Of a stretch of 45,324 bases of DNA, positions 15,437 to 24,289 are shown piece by piece. The DNA lies in contig JALOOJ010000006.1 in the NCBI GenBank assembly GCA_025454475.1, forward strand, positions 1-45,324. Reading direction: 5' to 3'. The notes beneath the pieces were generated by a model. That model had not been told where the DNA came from. It saw nothing but the letters and a program-made list of their open reading frames with translations, and made no database searches. Source of the DNA: Anaerolineae bacterium (lineage in GTDB: Bacteria > Chloroflexota > Anaerolineae > B4-G1 > SLSP01). The first letter of the stretch is position 1; every line of letters starts with the position of its first letter. The position numbers and the translations under genes are program-made.

Positions 15437-18400
15437 CTACGGCACTGCCGTTTGCCATCGCTGCACGACGAACCGACCCATTCCCCACCGGTCAGACTGC
15501 CAGCTCCCGTGGAAGATGGCCGGATCCCAGCTCGGCGGCGCCTTCTGGCCTGGATCGGTCTCGGTCCACTCCCAGCTCTCCCCGTCCCATATCGCATAGC
15601 CACCGCGATGCCATCCGGGTAGGCGGACGCCCACGATAGCAGTGTTGCCCCTCGACCGTCCGAGGCGCTGGAGCGGGGTGGTGTGTGGCGCTTCGGTCCG
15701 TAGCTCCGCGAGCCACGCGTTGAGCGCATTCAGTGGATAGCCAACCAGGCGCCGCTCCCACGCTAGATGCTGCGCTCGCGACGCGGGAGGGGCATACCCT
15801 GCGGCAAAGTCGAAGGCCATCTGACGCGCAGTGCCGGCCCGCGCGAGCGTTTCCGCTTCTGCGAGCATCGATGGGCGGTTGGCGCCCAGCCCGTCGAGAG
15901 CACCAGCCTGGATTAGGTGGATGATCTCCTTATCCTGCAGGTCGACCCGAACCAGCAGATCCCGAAGGTCCGCGAAGGGTCCGTCTCGGCGAGCACGCAC
16001 GATACCTGCGATGGCCTGGCGCCGAAGGTCGCGTACGAGCTGCAGACCGAGCCAGAGCGTGGGCGCCATCTCCCACTTCAGTACCACGCTTGCGAAGCTG
16101 TGATTCACATGCGGGATCCGCACGTCGATCCCGAGTCGGATTGCCTCGGCCATATAGACCGCCGGATGGTGGTATCCCCCGAAATTGCGCAATCGGGCGA
16201 AGAAGAACTCTGCAGGAAAGTGCACCCGAATGTACGCCGAACGGTAGCTTACGTCGGCGTAGGCCGTCGCGTGGCCCTGGTTAAACCCGTAGCCCGAGAA
16301 GGCCGAGATCTGTTGCCAGAGTTGCTCGGCCTGCTGGTGCGACAACCCTGGGCCGCCGGGCCGCTGGCATCCGGCGACGAACGCCGTCTCGAGTTGGCGC
16401 ATCTCCGCGGGTCGCATCTTGCTCATGCCGCGCCTGATGTGGTCGGCCTCGGTCCACGAGAGGCCCGCGATTTGTGTGGCGACCTCCAGCACCTGCTCCT
16501 GGAAGATCAGCACACCCTTGGTGTGGGCAAGGATCGACCCAAGCGCCGGGTGCAGGTACTGGGTGGGCGCCTCGCCGCGATACCGCCGCACGAAAATGTC
16601 CGCCTGACCGCCAGTCGCGGGGCCGGGTTTGAAGAAGGCATTGGCAACAGCGAGATCCTGGATGGTTCGCGCCTTCAGCTTGCGCAGGGTGCGTCTCGCC
16701 CCGACGGAGTCGATCTGAAAACACCCGATCGTATCCCCGCGCATAAGGGCGTCGGCAGTTTGTGGATCATCGGGTGGAATCCGGCCCAATCTGAAGTCCG
16801 GATCGCGGAGGCGTATCTCCTCTGCCGCGTCTGCCAACACGGTGAGTGCGCGGATGCCCAGGAGGTCAAGCTTGGGGAGGCCCACGGCCTCGCAATCGCC
16901 GTGGTCGTATTGGGTCGTGAGATAGCCCTTGGGCGCCATCTGCACCGGGACCAGATCGGTCAGCGGTCCGGGCGTGATCACCATACCACAGGCATGAATG
17001 CTCAGATGGTGGGGAAAGTGCGCGATGCCATAGGCGGCGCGGATCACCTCCTTGAGCTTCTCATCGGCAACAGACGCAGCGGCGGTTTCGACATCCGGTG
17101 CATCGCGATGGCGCGGCCCATAGAAGCGCTCGGGGACCGCCGCAAGGACCGTCTCGGTCTCGGCGTCGTTCAGACTGAAGGCCTTCGCGGCCTCGCGTGC
17201 AGCGGATCGCAGTTGCAGTGTACTCATCGCGCCGACGAGCGCTACATGATCCGCGCCGTACGTGCGCCGGACGTACTCCTGGACCTCATCACGGCGGCGG
17301 CTGCAGAAGTCCAGATCGATGTCGGGCGGATCGGCGCGTCCGGGATTCAGAAAGCGCTCGAACAGCAACCCATGCGCGATCGGGTCCACGGTCGTGATGC
17401 CCAGTCCGTAGGCCACGAGCGAGTTGGCGACACTGCCACGGGTACTCACGGGGATATCCTGCTGATGGGCGTAACCAACGACATCCGCGACGACGAGGAA
17501 GAGCGGATCATAGCCGTGTACGGTGATTGCCGTGAGCTCGCGGACAAGTCGCTCCTGCACGGGTTTCGGAAGAGGTGTACCGTACAGGGCCAAGCAACCT
17601 GTCGTGGCCTGGCCGGCCAGGGCTGTTGCCGGTGTCTGCCCTTGTGGCAGGTTGAGGCTGGGCCACATGAGCTTTCCGGTGGGCAGGACGGATTGTGCGT
17701 CTGAGGTACACAGAGCTGCGACCAGGTTTGTGTTGGCAAGCGCGGCAGGGAAGGCGGCGAAACGCTCGCCCATCGCGTCGGGGCTCGGCCAGTGTACAGC
17801 CACGCCGGGATCCCCTTGGTCGGGTAGCGCCTCGGAAGGCACAGCTTCGAGCCTGCAATTCGCGCGGATGGCCGCAAGGAGCCTGAGGCGCGACCGTTCA
17901 CCAGGTTCCATCGCGTAGATGGGCTGCAAGGCGACGGTAGCGAGACCCAAGAACTCGGCCTTGCGAGTCAGCTCTGACGCGACTGCGGCATCCTGTGTGC
18001 CTCCACCTCGTGCGTTGGGCTGTAGTTCCAACCCGACGAACGTGTGCTCCGGCTCGTAGATGCCGCACAGCTTACCAATGTAGCGGTGCGCCAGTTGGTC
18101 CTTCCCAGACGCCAGACAGCGATACGCGAAATCGCGCCGCCCGCCGGTCAGACAGATCAGACCTGTGGCGTGCGTCCTAAGGTCGGAGAGTGACAATCCC
18201 TGGCCTGCGCGCCTTTCACGGTCTCGTGCGCCCTGGATGAGGCTCGAGAGCTCACAGAGTGAGCGGTAACCCGAAGGGTCGCGGGCAAGCAGCACGAGGT
18301 GCCCAGGCTCGTGGCCCGTGTCACCCCCTGGGCCGCCTGTCCCAGGGGGTGACAGCAGATCGTCAGGCCAGGCAACCGCCACGGTCATCCCGATGATGGG

Positions 18401-18583
18401 CTGCACGCCCACGGCCCTACACGCACGGTCAAATGTCACGACGCCGTAGAGTGCGTCGGTGTCGGTGAGAGCAAGGTGCGTCATCCCCTCGGCGGCGGCC
18501 TGGGCAGCAAGTGCCTCGGGCGATGGCGTCGCGCCCAACAAGCTGAAGAAGGAGTGCGCGTGAAGGTGTACGGCGGTGCTCAT
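15437..18583 (-). CDS. DnaE2-like DNA polymerase III alpha subunit
   Basis: A C-family polymerase of 1048 residues. The length and lack of a tau-binding C-terminus fit the error-prone DnaE2/ImuC group rather than the replicative DnaE. The catalytic Asp pair lies in PPDIDLDF (Asp423, Asp425) and the third in KLDLLGIRALTV (Asp573). FNQGHATAYADVSY replaces the usual FNKSHA. The N-terminal PHP domain keeps HLHAH (His8, His10) but has LTDTDALYG where LTDHG is expected and PIIGMTV where PIIG-E is expected, so its metal site looks eroded. No Shine-Dalgarno is obvious before ATG 18583; a -10 like TAAACT sits eight bases upstream, so leaderless translation is possible. No imuA/imuB partner is in the window. 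Confidence 0.9.
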   Translation of the reverse strand: MSTAVHLHAHSFFSLLGATPSPEALAAQAAAEGMTHLALTDTDALYGVVTFDRACRAVGVQPIIGMTVAVAWPDDLLSPPGTGGPGGDTGHEPGHLVLLARDPSGYRSLCELSSLIQGARDRERRAGQGLSLSDLRTHATGLICLTGGRRDFAYRCLASGKDQLAHRYIGKLCGIYEPEHTFVGLELQPNARGGGTQDAAVASELTRKAEFLGLATVALQPIYAMEPGERSRLRLLAAIRANCRLEAVPSEALPDQGDPGVAVHWPSPDAMGERFAAFPAALANTNLVAALCTSDAQSVLPTGKLMWPSLNLPQGQTPATALAGQATTGCLALYGTPLPKPVQERLVRELTAITVHGYDPLFLVVADVVGYAHQQDIPVSTRGSVANSLVAYGLGITTVDPIAHGLLFERFLNPGRADPPDIDLDFCSRRRDEVQEYVRRTYGADHVALVGAMSTLQLRSAAREAAKAFSLNDAETETVLAAVPERFYGPRHRDAPDVETAAASVADEKLKEVIRAAYGIAHFPHHLSIHACGMVITPGPLTDLVPVQMAPKGYLTTQYDHGDCEAVGLPKLDLLGIRALTVLADAAEEIRLRDPDFRLGRIPPDDPQTADALMRGDTIGCFQIDSVGARRTLRKLKARTIQDLAVANAFFKPGPATGGQADIFVRRYRGEAPTQYLHPALGSILAHTKGVLIFQEQVLEVATQIAGLSWTEADHIRRGMSKMRPAEMRQLETAFVAGCQRPGGPGLSHQQAEQLWQQISAFSGYGFNQGHATAYADVSYRSAYIRVHFPAEFFFARLRNFGGYHHPAVYMAEAIRLGIDVRIPHVNHSFASVVLKWEMAPTLWLGLQLVRDLRRQAIAGIVRARRDGPFADLRDLLVRVDLQDKEIIHLIQAGALDGLGANRPSMLAEAETLARAGTARQMAFDFAAGYAPPASRAQHLAWERRLVGYPLNALNAWLAELRTEAPHTTPLQRLGRSRGNTAIVGVRLPGWHRGGYAIWDGESWEWTETDPGQKAPPSWDPAIFHGSWQSDRWGMGRFVVQRWQTAVP

Positions 18584-18650
18584 AGGCCGTAGTTTACCCG
18601 AAAACGCCTCGTATTCACGGCGCCCGTACTGGCACCCGCTATAGTGCCTA

Positions 18651-18687
18651 TTGACATTTACACTAAAATAGTTACATTATTAGTAAC
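18651..18687 (+). promoter_or_regulatory. Promoter with overlapping palindromic operator, upstream of the PRC-barrel gene
   Basis: TTGACA (18651-18656) is followed after 16 bp by TACATT (18673-18678). A palindrome GTTAC-ATTATTA-GTAAC (18671-18687) covers the -10 and start region, a position fitting a repressor site. The surrounding 18650-18700 is much more AT-rich than the rest of the window. The same gap must also hold the polymerase gene promoter. Confidence 0.6.
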
Positions 18688-18743
18688 AATTATCCCCGGA
18701 CGACCGCTTCCTGGTTGGAAATGCCTGCAAGGAGTGATATCGC

Positions 18744-19466
18744 ATGGGTGATGGTAGACAGGACATAGGTGTAGCGGAGGTTGTGGGCGACCTGATGCAC
18801 GAGTCTCCGACGCTTGGCGAGGGCTGCGAGATACCACTCAGCTTCAACATCGGTGCTGCCGTCCGCTGTGACGATGGACGATGCGGGAGGTTATCTCGGG
18901 TCGTTATTGATCCCTCCACTGATCGCGTGACAGCGCTGATTGTGGAGAAGGGCTTTCTCCAGCGAGAGGATCGTGTGATCCCGGTCACAGCAGTCAAGGC
19001 CACTGCCGAAGACGAGATCGTGCTAGGACTACAAAGCAGCGCGCTGTCGGGTTTCAGGCAGTACCGGGAGGTGGACTTCCGCGTGCCTATCGAGGGGTGG
19101 GACAGCGGCAGGTACCAACCGGAGCACACACGGTATGCCGTGTCGCCCTACGAGGGCGTGATCGGGGCGGGCGTCGTGCCGTCGCGACGATACCGCCTTC
19201 ACGAGGGTGTGCCCTTCGACTATAACGTGATAGGTCGGGGAACGAAGGTGCGAGACGCCGACGGCAGCTTGGGCGAGGTCGATCACGTACTAGTGGACTG
19301 CGTCGGTCAACATGTCACCCACATGGTGGTGCACCAGGGCCTGTTTGGGGACTATGTGATCGTGCCCGTGGACGCGATCATCGATGTTGACGACTCCGGG
19401 ATCCTGCTCACGCTCGCACGAGAAGACGTACGAGCTCTGCCGCGGTATGAGCGGGGCAGAATATAG
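18744..19466 (+). CDS. Double PRC-barrel domain protein
   Basis: A 240-residue soluble protein with two PRC-barrel-like domains. The first (about 30-85) has IGAAVRCDDGRCGRLSRVVID, the second (about 160-235) GTKVRDADGSLGEVDHVLVD followed by VTHMVVHQGLFGDYVIVPVDAI. PRC-barrels are small beta barrels found in photosynthetic reaction centre H subunit, RimM and many stress proteins. The function of double-PRC proteins of this kind in Chloroflexota is not settled. ATG 18744 is preceded by AAGGAGTGATATCGC. It is divergent from the DnaE2-like gene, which may hint at a shared stress response. Confidence 0.85.
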   Translation: MGDGRQDIGVAEVVGDLMHESPTLGEGCEIPLSFNIGAAVRCDDGRCGRLSRVVIDPSTDRVTALIVEKGFLQREDRVIPVTAVKATAEDEIVLGLQSSALSGFRQYREVDFRVPIEGWDSGRYQPEHTRYAVSPYEGVIGAGVVPSRRYRLHEGVPFDYNVIGRGTKVRDADGSLGEVDHVLVDCVGQHVTHMVVHQGLFGDYVIVPVDAIIDVDDSGILLTLAREDVRALPRYERGRI

Positions 19467-19484
19467 CGACGGCCCTGTACTACG

Positions 19485-19518
19485 GCGCGGGCGGTGCCTT
19501 CCAAGGTGTCGCCCGCGC
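19485..19518. terminator. Hairpin between convergent PRC-barrel and VWA genes
   Basis: GCGCGGGCG (19485-19493) pairs with CGCCCGCGC (19510-19518); the inner region adds partial pairing of GTGCC with GGTGT. It is probably a bidirectional terminator. Confidence 0.65.
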
Positions 19519-19525
19519 TGTGGTG

Positions 19526-21406
19526 CTATGGAACGAGTCCCACGGCGAGGGGCACGAAGCCGCTTCGGGCACGTCCAAAGGTCTCAAGCGTATAGCGCAA
19601 TAGCGCCAGGGTGTCGGACGCCGCACGCGCGCCCAGGCGGCCTGTAGCTAGCGACTCGGCGAGGAGCGACAATCTGCGCATGGTTACGGTGTCGTCATCA
19701 AGCCAAGAGCGCTGCCATTCGTCGTGCGCAGCGGCGAGACTCGCGGCGTGCGCCGCCAGCCGGGCGGATGCGGTCTCGCGATCGTCCTGTGCCAGGTCGT
19801 CAAGCGTGTAGAAGGCGACGTCGCTGCTCCAGAGTCCAACGGCGTGCTGGATGATGACGTGGCGGCGCAGCGAGGTCGGCCTGTCTTCCAACGTGAGCAC
19901 CAACCCGTCCTCCACATGCTCGCCCGTAGCGGTGTCGACGTAGGTTACCGCGGCGGTTCCCAGCTCAGCCAGTAATGCCTCTGGCACGGCGACCTCCAGG
20001 ACGACCCAGTATGCCTCGCCCGCGGCTAGGTCGGGCACCGTAATCTGCAGTCCTTCCTCCTCCGTCCCGATGGAAGCCGACGGGGCCGAGCCAGCCTCGG
20101 CGCCGGAATCGACCGCCGCCCGCGCGATCGGCTCGGCGACCTGGTCGTGGCCGTAGAGATGGATGAGGGACACCGTCGGGTCGATCTCCAGCTTCAGGCG
20201 TATGTCTTTGGCCACGAGTATTTCGCGCCGCCCCAGGTCTTCAGCGAGATTGGCGCCCAGTGAAGCGGGATCAGACACGGGGGTGTAGGCGCCGCCGGTG
20301 ACACCGGCCAGTGCATCCAGCTCGCGACCGTTCGCGTCGGCACCAAATCCGAAGGTTGAGATGCGAATCGGCGTACCGCGCACGGCCTCCACCATCGCCG
20401 CGCGGATCTGAAGCCACTCTGTGATCCCGTCCGTCGGATTGCCATCGGAGAAGAGGAAGACATAGCTGATCGCAGCCGTGTCGGCATTGTTGGCCGCCTC
20501 TGCAATGCCGGCCTCCAGCCCCAGATAGAGGTCGGTCCCCCCTGCCGCGACAAGGCGCCCCAGGGCGGTGTTAAACGCCGCGGGTGTGAGCTCGCTAACC
20601 TGTGTGGCCGGCAGCACTGTCCGCGCCTGGACATCGAAGTCGATGATCCCGATCGTGTCCTGAGGTCGCATTGCCGCGAAGAGGGCCCGCATACCGGCCA
20701 GCACACCGCTGATCTTGGCACCCTCCATGGAACCGCTCGTGTCGATGACGAACACGAAATTGGCCGCGAGTGACTGGGCTTCATCAGAGCTGTCGGGACG
20801 CGATGTCGACCTCAGCGCTACCTCCAGGTAGTGGGTAGCCCGCGGATCGCGCTTCTGGGTCCAGGGGATCTCGGTCACACCATAGCGCAGGGCCAATCCA
20901 CTGCCCAAGCTCGGGCCGGGAACGGAATCGCTGGCGAAAGGTTCGATAGCATCGAAGCGGACCTGTGTGCCGTTCACATTGACACCGAGCTCAAGCAGGG
21001 ATTCGAGTCCTGTCGCCGGCGGCGCGGCAAAGTCGTTATGCCGGCGGATGAACAAGGCGTTGTGAGGCAGAAGCCCGCCACCAGCCACTAGCGGCAGGGG
21101 TGTCGCTGTGGATCCTGGGGGCGCGGTCGGCACCGGCGTGGTGGTAGCCTCCGGAACCTGTACCGCCGTCGGCGACGGCGTGGGTGACGGCGTGGTCGAT
21201 GGGGTCAGACTCGGGCGCAGCGTCGGCAGAGGTCCAAGTGTGCGCGAGGGCGGTGGCGTGGGCGAAGCCGCCAGCGTGGTAGTCTGCGACGGCGCGGGCT
21301 TCTCCGGCGGCTCAGGGAGCGCGAACATCGCCAGCACGGCTACGCTGAGGACCAGCAAGACCAGCAGCAAGACGATATCCAGCGTTCTGCCGTAGCCTCG
21401 GAACAT
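19526..21406 (-). CDS. Membrane-anchored VWA-domain protein with Thr/Pro/Ser stalk
   Basis: A 626-residue predicted extracellular protein. An N-terminal membrane anchor (residues 11-30) is followed by a Pro/Thr/Ser-rich stalk (about 31-106) with repeated TPSPT units, which would span the cell wall or be glycosylated. The VWA domain (about 216-390) has an intact MIDAS motif DTSGSMEG (Asp222, Ser224, Ser226), with a threonine in GGTDLYLG and Asp in FLFSDGNP. The last 150 residues hold a beta-rich region and helices. The layout resembles YfbK/inter-alpha-trypsin heavy-chain-like VWA proteins. Binding partner and role are unknown. AGGAGGTGTAGCGC precedes ATG 21406. Confidence 0.87.
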   Translation of the reverse strand: MFRGYGRTLDIVLLLVLLVLSVAVLAMFALPEPPEKPAPSQTTTLAASPTPPPSRTLGPLPTLRPSLTPSTTPSPTPSPTAVQVPEATTTPVPTAPPGSTATPLPLVAGGGLLPHNALFIRRHNDFAAPPATGLESLLELGVNVNGTQVRFDAIEPFASDSVPGPSLGSGLALRYGVTEIPWTQKRDPRATHYLEVALRSTSRPDSSDEAQSLAANFVFVIDTSGSMEGAKISGVLAGMRALFAAMRPQDTIGIIDFDVQARTVLPATQVSELTPAAFNTALGRLVAAGGTDLYLGLEAGIAEAANNADTAAISYVFLFSDGNPTDGITEWLQIRAAMVEAVRGTPIRISTFGFGADANGRELDALAGVTGGAYTPVSDPASLGANLAEDLGRREILVAKDIRLKLEIDPTVSLIHLYGHDQVAEPIARAAVDSGAEAGSAPSASIGTEEEGLQITVPDLAAGEAYWVVLEVAVPEALLAELGTAAVTYVDTATGEHVEDGLVLTLEDRPTSLRRHVIIQHAVGLWSSDVAFYTLDDLAQDDRETASARLAAHAASLAAAHDEWQRSWLDDDTVTMRRLSLLAESLATGRLGARAASDTLALLRYTLETFGRARSGFVPLAVGLVP

Positions 21407-21509
21407 GCGCTACACCTCCTGCGGCCTTGCCTGCCCGAATCCCATCAGCCACTAACGCGGGAGCGCTATGACAACAATTGCTAACGTGATTGCGCCGGGC
21501 TGCACATCC

Positions 21510-21538
21510 ACTATACGCCCAAATGCGCTGGAAGTCAA
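21510..21538 (-). promoter_or_regulatory. Promoter for the VWA gene
   Basis: On the minus strand, TTGACT (21533-21538) and TATAGT (21510-21515) are spaced by 17 bp. The leader is about 95 nt. A weaker plus-strand match (TTGCGC 21490-21495, TATACG 21512-21517) overlaps it and could serve the lipoprotein gene. Confidence 0.75.
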
Positions 21539-21614
21539 AAGCTACGTGCAAATCCAGCGAACTGGCCTATGCTGTGCTCAGCCGGCGTGGAACTGCTGCA
21601 GCGGGAGGCACGTG

Positions 21615-21830
21615 ATGACAAGGGTAGGGTGGCTTCGGATCTGGCTGGTTGTAACCCTCGTCGTTGTGTCTATGGTGGTGGCGGGATGCTCAGGCGCCTG
21701 GCGTCCTCCCAGGGTGACGATGCCGCGGACAGGCCCGGTTGATGTATTCCTGAACATCATAGATCAGGTATCGCGGCTGGGCGAGTCCATAGCGCGTCAG
21801 TTCCGGGGGCTCGCACGCGGCGGACCTTAG
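21615..21830 (+). CDS. Small predicted lipoprotein
   Basis: A 71-residue protein with a typical lipoprotein signal: a short basic start (MTRVGWLR), a hydrophobic core (LVVTLVVVSMVVAG) and a lipobox Cys at residue 25 (VAGCSG). The mature part of about 47 residues is rich in Arg and Pro and ends with a short helix FLNIIDQVSRLGESIARQF. I do not recognise a family. GGGAGG lies eight bases before ATG 21615; the frame is open upstream but with no better start. Phosphofructokinase begins 20 bases later, so the two may share a transcript. Confidence 0.7.
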   Translation: MTRVGWLRIWLVVTLVVVSMVVAGCSGAWRPPRVTMPRTGPVDVFLNIIDQVSRLGESIARQFRGLARGGP

Positions 21831-21850
21831 CGAAAGGAAGATGGGGGACT

Positions 21851-22822
21851 ATGCACAGGATCGCAGTATTGACCAGTGGAGGGGATGCACCCGGGATGAA
21901 CGCTGCGATTCGCGCAGTCGTGCGGACTGGGCTCGATCGCGGCTTTGAGGTCTTTGGTGTGCGTCACGGCTATTCGGGACTGATCGCTGACGAGATGAGT
22001 TCCATGACAGCCCGCGATGTCGGCGGCATCATTCAGGCGGGTGGCACTTTTCTGGGCAGCGCGCGCTGCCCAGAGTTCAAGACCGTAGAGGGTCGCCGGC
22101 AGGCGCTCGCGAACCTCGACCGGCGCGGCATCGAGGCGTTGGTCGTCATCGGCGGCAATGGATCCCAGACGGGGTCCTACGCGCTGTCGCAGATGGGCTA
22201 TCCAGTGGTGGGTGTGGCGTCAACGATCGACAATGACCTCTATGGCTCGGAGATCACGATCGGCGTTGACACGGCGCTGGACATCGCGCTCGAGGCGATC
22301 GACCGGCTCAAAGTGACCGCGGCGTCCCACCGGCGGGCGTTCCTGGTTGAGGTGATGGGCCGTGATTGCGGCTACCTGGCGCTCGTGTCCGGAATCGCGG
22401 GGGGCGCCGAGGCGATCGTTATCCCGGAGGTGCGGACGGATCCCGAGGCCGTCGCAGACGAGCTCATCGATGCCTACAGGCGAGGCAAGAGCAATGGCCT
22501 GGTCGTGGTCGCCGAGGGCTCGGAGTACAACGCGGCGGGTCTGGCGAAGTACTTCGCGCAGAACCAAGAGCGGCTTGGTTTCGACCTGCGGGTGACAGCG
22601 TTAGGGCATGTGCAGCGGGGTGGGGCTCCCGGAGCCTTCGACCGGCTCCTGGCCAGCCGACTGGGTGGCGGCGCTACAGCGGTACTGGAGCGAGGGGAGC
22701 ACGGCGTGTTGATGGGCCTTATCAAGGGCGAGATTGTGGCCACCCCTCTGGCCGAGGTTGTCTCGATGAAAAAGGCTCTGGACACGCGGCTCCTTGAGCT
22801 CGCGGCTATGCTGGCCAAGTAG
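21851..22822 (+). CDS. pfkA: 6-phosphofructokinase
   Basis: The glycolytic enzyme converting fructose 6-phosphate to the 1,6-bisphosphate; 323 residues, the normal length. Motifs are SGGDAPGMNAAIR (9-21), STIDND (124-129, catalytic Asp127), EVMGRDCGYLAL and LGHVQRGG. Gly104 and Ser124 fit an ATP-dependent rather than a pyrophosphate-dependent enzyme, which would have Asp104 and Lys124. The motif around 101-105 is GGNGS, so Asn103 replaces the metal-contacting Asp103 of the E. coli enzyme; numbering is the same in both proteins here. GAAAGGAAG lies upstream of ATG 21851. Confidence 0.95.
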   Translation: MHRIAVLTSGGDAPGMNAAIRAVVRTGLDRGFEVFGVRHGYSGLIADEMSSMTARDVGGIIQAGGTFLGSARCPEFKTVEGRRQALANLDRRGIEALVVIGGNGSQTGSYALSQMGYPVVGVASTIDNDLYGSEITIGVDTALDIALEAIDRLKVTAASHRRAFLVEVMGRDCGYLALVSGIAGGAEAIVIPEVRTDPEAVADELIDAYRRGKSNGLVVVAEGSEYNAAGLAKYFAQNQERLGFDLRVTALGHVQRGGAPGAFDRLLASRLGGGATAVLERGEHGVLMGLIKGEIVATPLAEVVSMKKALDTRLLELAAMLAK

Positions 22823-23009
22823 CTGTCAAGTTGCTCTCGATGGCGTCCTACTGAGGAGTCGGGCGGCGATCGGCAACAGCATCCAAGCGGTGGCAGAAGC
22901 CTCAGATCGTCTTTCTACCCGATGTACATCGGGATCTGCTGCAGGTTATCGAGCATATCGTCGAGAGCGTCAGCCGCCCACGGCTTCTCGTTACATCTGG
23001 GTAGCCGTC

Positions 23010-23498
23010 TTACCGTCGTCTCACAAGGGCCATCATTACGAAGGCGATGACAATGATGATTCCCAACCCTAGCGTGACACCCAACCACGGCGTGCTGTCC
23101 GGGCTTCCGGCTCCCGCCTGACCAACGACCAGGAGTCCGAGGATCACAGCGGCCAGCACACCCAGCATCACGGCGCCTGCAGCGATAGTGCGGGGCGAAC
23201 CGATCTGCGTGCGGTAGGGGTCGATCTCAGCGCCGCGCAGTGCGTCTCGGGATCGGGCGTCGCGAGGGCGGCGCAGAACCAGGCGCGCGTCGTCCAGTTT
23301 CATCACGAGCTCCCACTGGGCGCGCGACTCCTGCTCCAGCACACGCTGGAGGTGCTCCTGCCCGCGAAAGGCGGTCGGGCCACCGTGCAGGATCTTGAAC
23401 TCGTAGTGTTGTGCGGCGTCCTGTTGCACAAGCGACGCCAGGAGTCTGTCCTCTTCACCTCGCCTCGGGTCGGGACCGTTCGTCACTATGGGTATCAT
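23010..23498 (-). CDS. Small protein with soluble N-terminal domain and two TM helices
   Basis: A 162-residue protein. The soluble part contains YEFKILHGGPTAFRG and LEQESRAQWELVMKLDDARLVLRRP, a pattern like DUF4177-type domains (a Trp-Glu-Leu core after a short helix). Two C-terminal transmembrane spans follow (about 106-127 and 137-158), ending in a basic RRR tail. The frame is open for 50 codons upstream, but ATG 23498 with GAGGG just before it fits the domain start. No function is known. The gap to phosphofructokinase (22823-23009) shows nothing I can support. Confidence 0.7.
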   Translation of the reverse strand: MIPIVTNGPDPRRGEEDRLLASLVQQDAAQHYEFKILHGGPTAFRGQEHLQRVLEQESRAQWELVMKLDDARLVLRRPRDARSRDALRGAEIDPYRTQIGSPRTIAAGAVMLGVLAAVILGLLVVGQAGAGSPDSTPWLGVTLGLGIIIVIAFVMMALVRRR

Positions 23499-23653
23499 CA
23501 AGGCCCTCGCTTTGCTCCATCGAATGAGTGGTTCTTGTCCACTTCCATCATACGACACAATGAGTGAGCGCGCATTGTCACCTGGGACGAACCTCACCTG
23601 GTCCGGGGGACAAGAGGCCGGCTCGTCGCGTATGACACCAGGGAACACGAAAA

Positions 23654-23677
23654 GCGCCGCGCAGTTCTGCGCGGCGC
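23654..23677 (-). terminator. Rho-independent terminator of the LysM gene
   Basis: GCGCCGCGCAG (23654-23664) and CTGCGCGGCGC (23667-23677) form an 11-bp stem. Read on the minus strand it is followed by TTTTCG, placed 21 bases after the LysM stop. Confidence 0.85.
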
Positions 23678-23698
23678 CTCCGATCTGAGGGACTCCGG

Positions 23699-24256
23699 CT
23701 ATTCCTTGGGCAGCTTGAGTTCCTGCCCCACGCGGATCAGGTTGGGGTTGGCAATCTGGTCCTTGTTCATCTCGAAGATCTCAGGCCAGCGCGCGGCACT
23801 GCCAAGCTGCTCCTTGGCAATCTTGCTGAGGCTATCGCCGCCCTTCACCACGTACATGCGGGGCTTCGCCGCCTCTGCCGCTGCAGCTGCTGCTGCCGCT
23901 TCCGCCGCCTCCGCAGCCTGTTGGGCCTTGAAAGCCTCCATCCTCTGGCGAGCCTCTTCCTCCTTTTTCCTCAAGTCGGCGGCAAAAGCCGCTGCCTTCC
24001 GCTCAGCCTCCGCCTTGGCCAACTTCTCCTCAGCCTCCTTGAGCTTCGCTTCAGTCTCCGCCTTCTCCTTGGCAGCCTGGTTCGCAGCAATGGCGGCGCG
24101 GGATTCCTCGATTTGGCGCTGTGCCTGCTCGCGGGCGGCCTTTGCCTTGGCCTCTGCCTCAGCGGCGGAAGCGGCAGCGGCCGCTTTCTCGTCGCGGTCT
24201 GTCAGCGCGTCGAGTGCCTTCCCCAGAATGCCCTTCTTCGGTTTCTTGTCAGCCAT
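23699..24256 (-). CDS. LysM protein with long Ala/Lys/Glu coiled coil
   Basis: A 185-residue protein with no signal peptide. Residues about 20-130 form a charged Ala-rich helix (many AAEAEAKAK, KEKAETEAKLKEAEEKL runs), likely a coiled coil. The C-terminal 50 residues are a LysM domain: YVVKGGDSLSKIAKEQLGS, then WPEIFEMNKDQI, NPNLIRVGQELKLP. LysM usually binds peptidoglycan, but YgaU-like cytoplasmic LysM proteins of similar length also exist, and this one resembles them. It lies 33 bases after the DhaL-like gene and shares its promoter. AGGAGGTTTACTG precedes ATG 24256. Confidence 0.88.
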   Translation of the reverse strand: MADKKPKKGILGKALDALTDRDEKAAAAASAAEAEAKAKAAREQAQRQIEESRAAIAANQAAKEKAETEAKLKEAEEKLAKAEAERKAAAFAADLRKKEEEARQRMEAFKAQQAAEAAEAAAAAAAAEAAKPRMYVVKGGDSLSKIAKEQLGSAARWPEIFEMNKDQIANPNLIRVGQELKLPKE

Positions 24257-24289
24257 CAGTAAACCTCCTAATGTGTATACGAAACGGAC

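Noticed and set aside
15917-17704. A 595-codon open frame opposite the DnaE2-like gene
   Set aside because: It is antisense to a well-supported polymerase with catalytic motifs. Long antisense frames are expected in GC-rich genes, and its translation shows no domain.
22823-23009. Search for a gene or RNA in the gap after phosphofructokinase
   Set aside because: No frame with a ribosome site, no clear hairpin with T-run, and no tRNA-like fold was visible.
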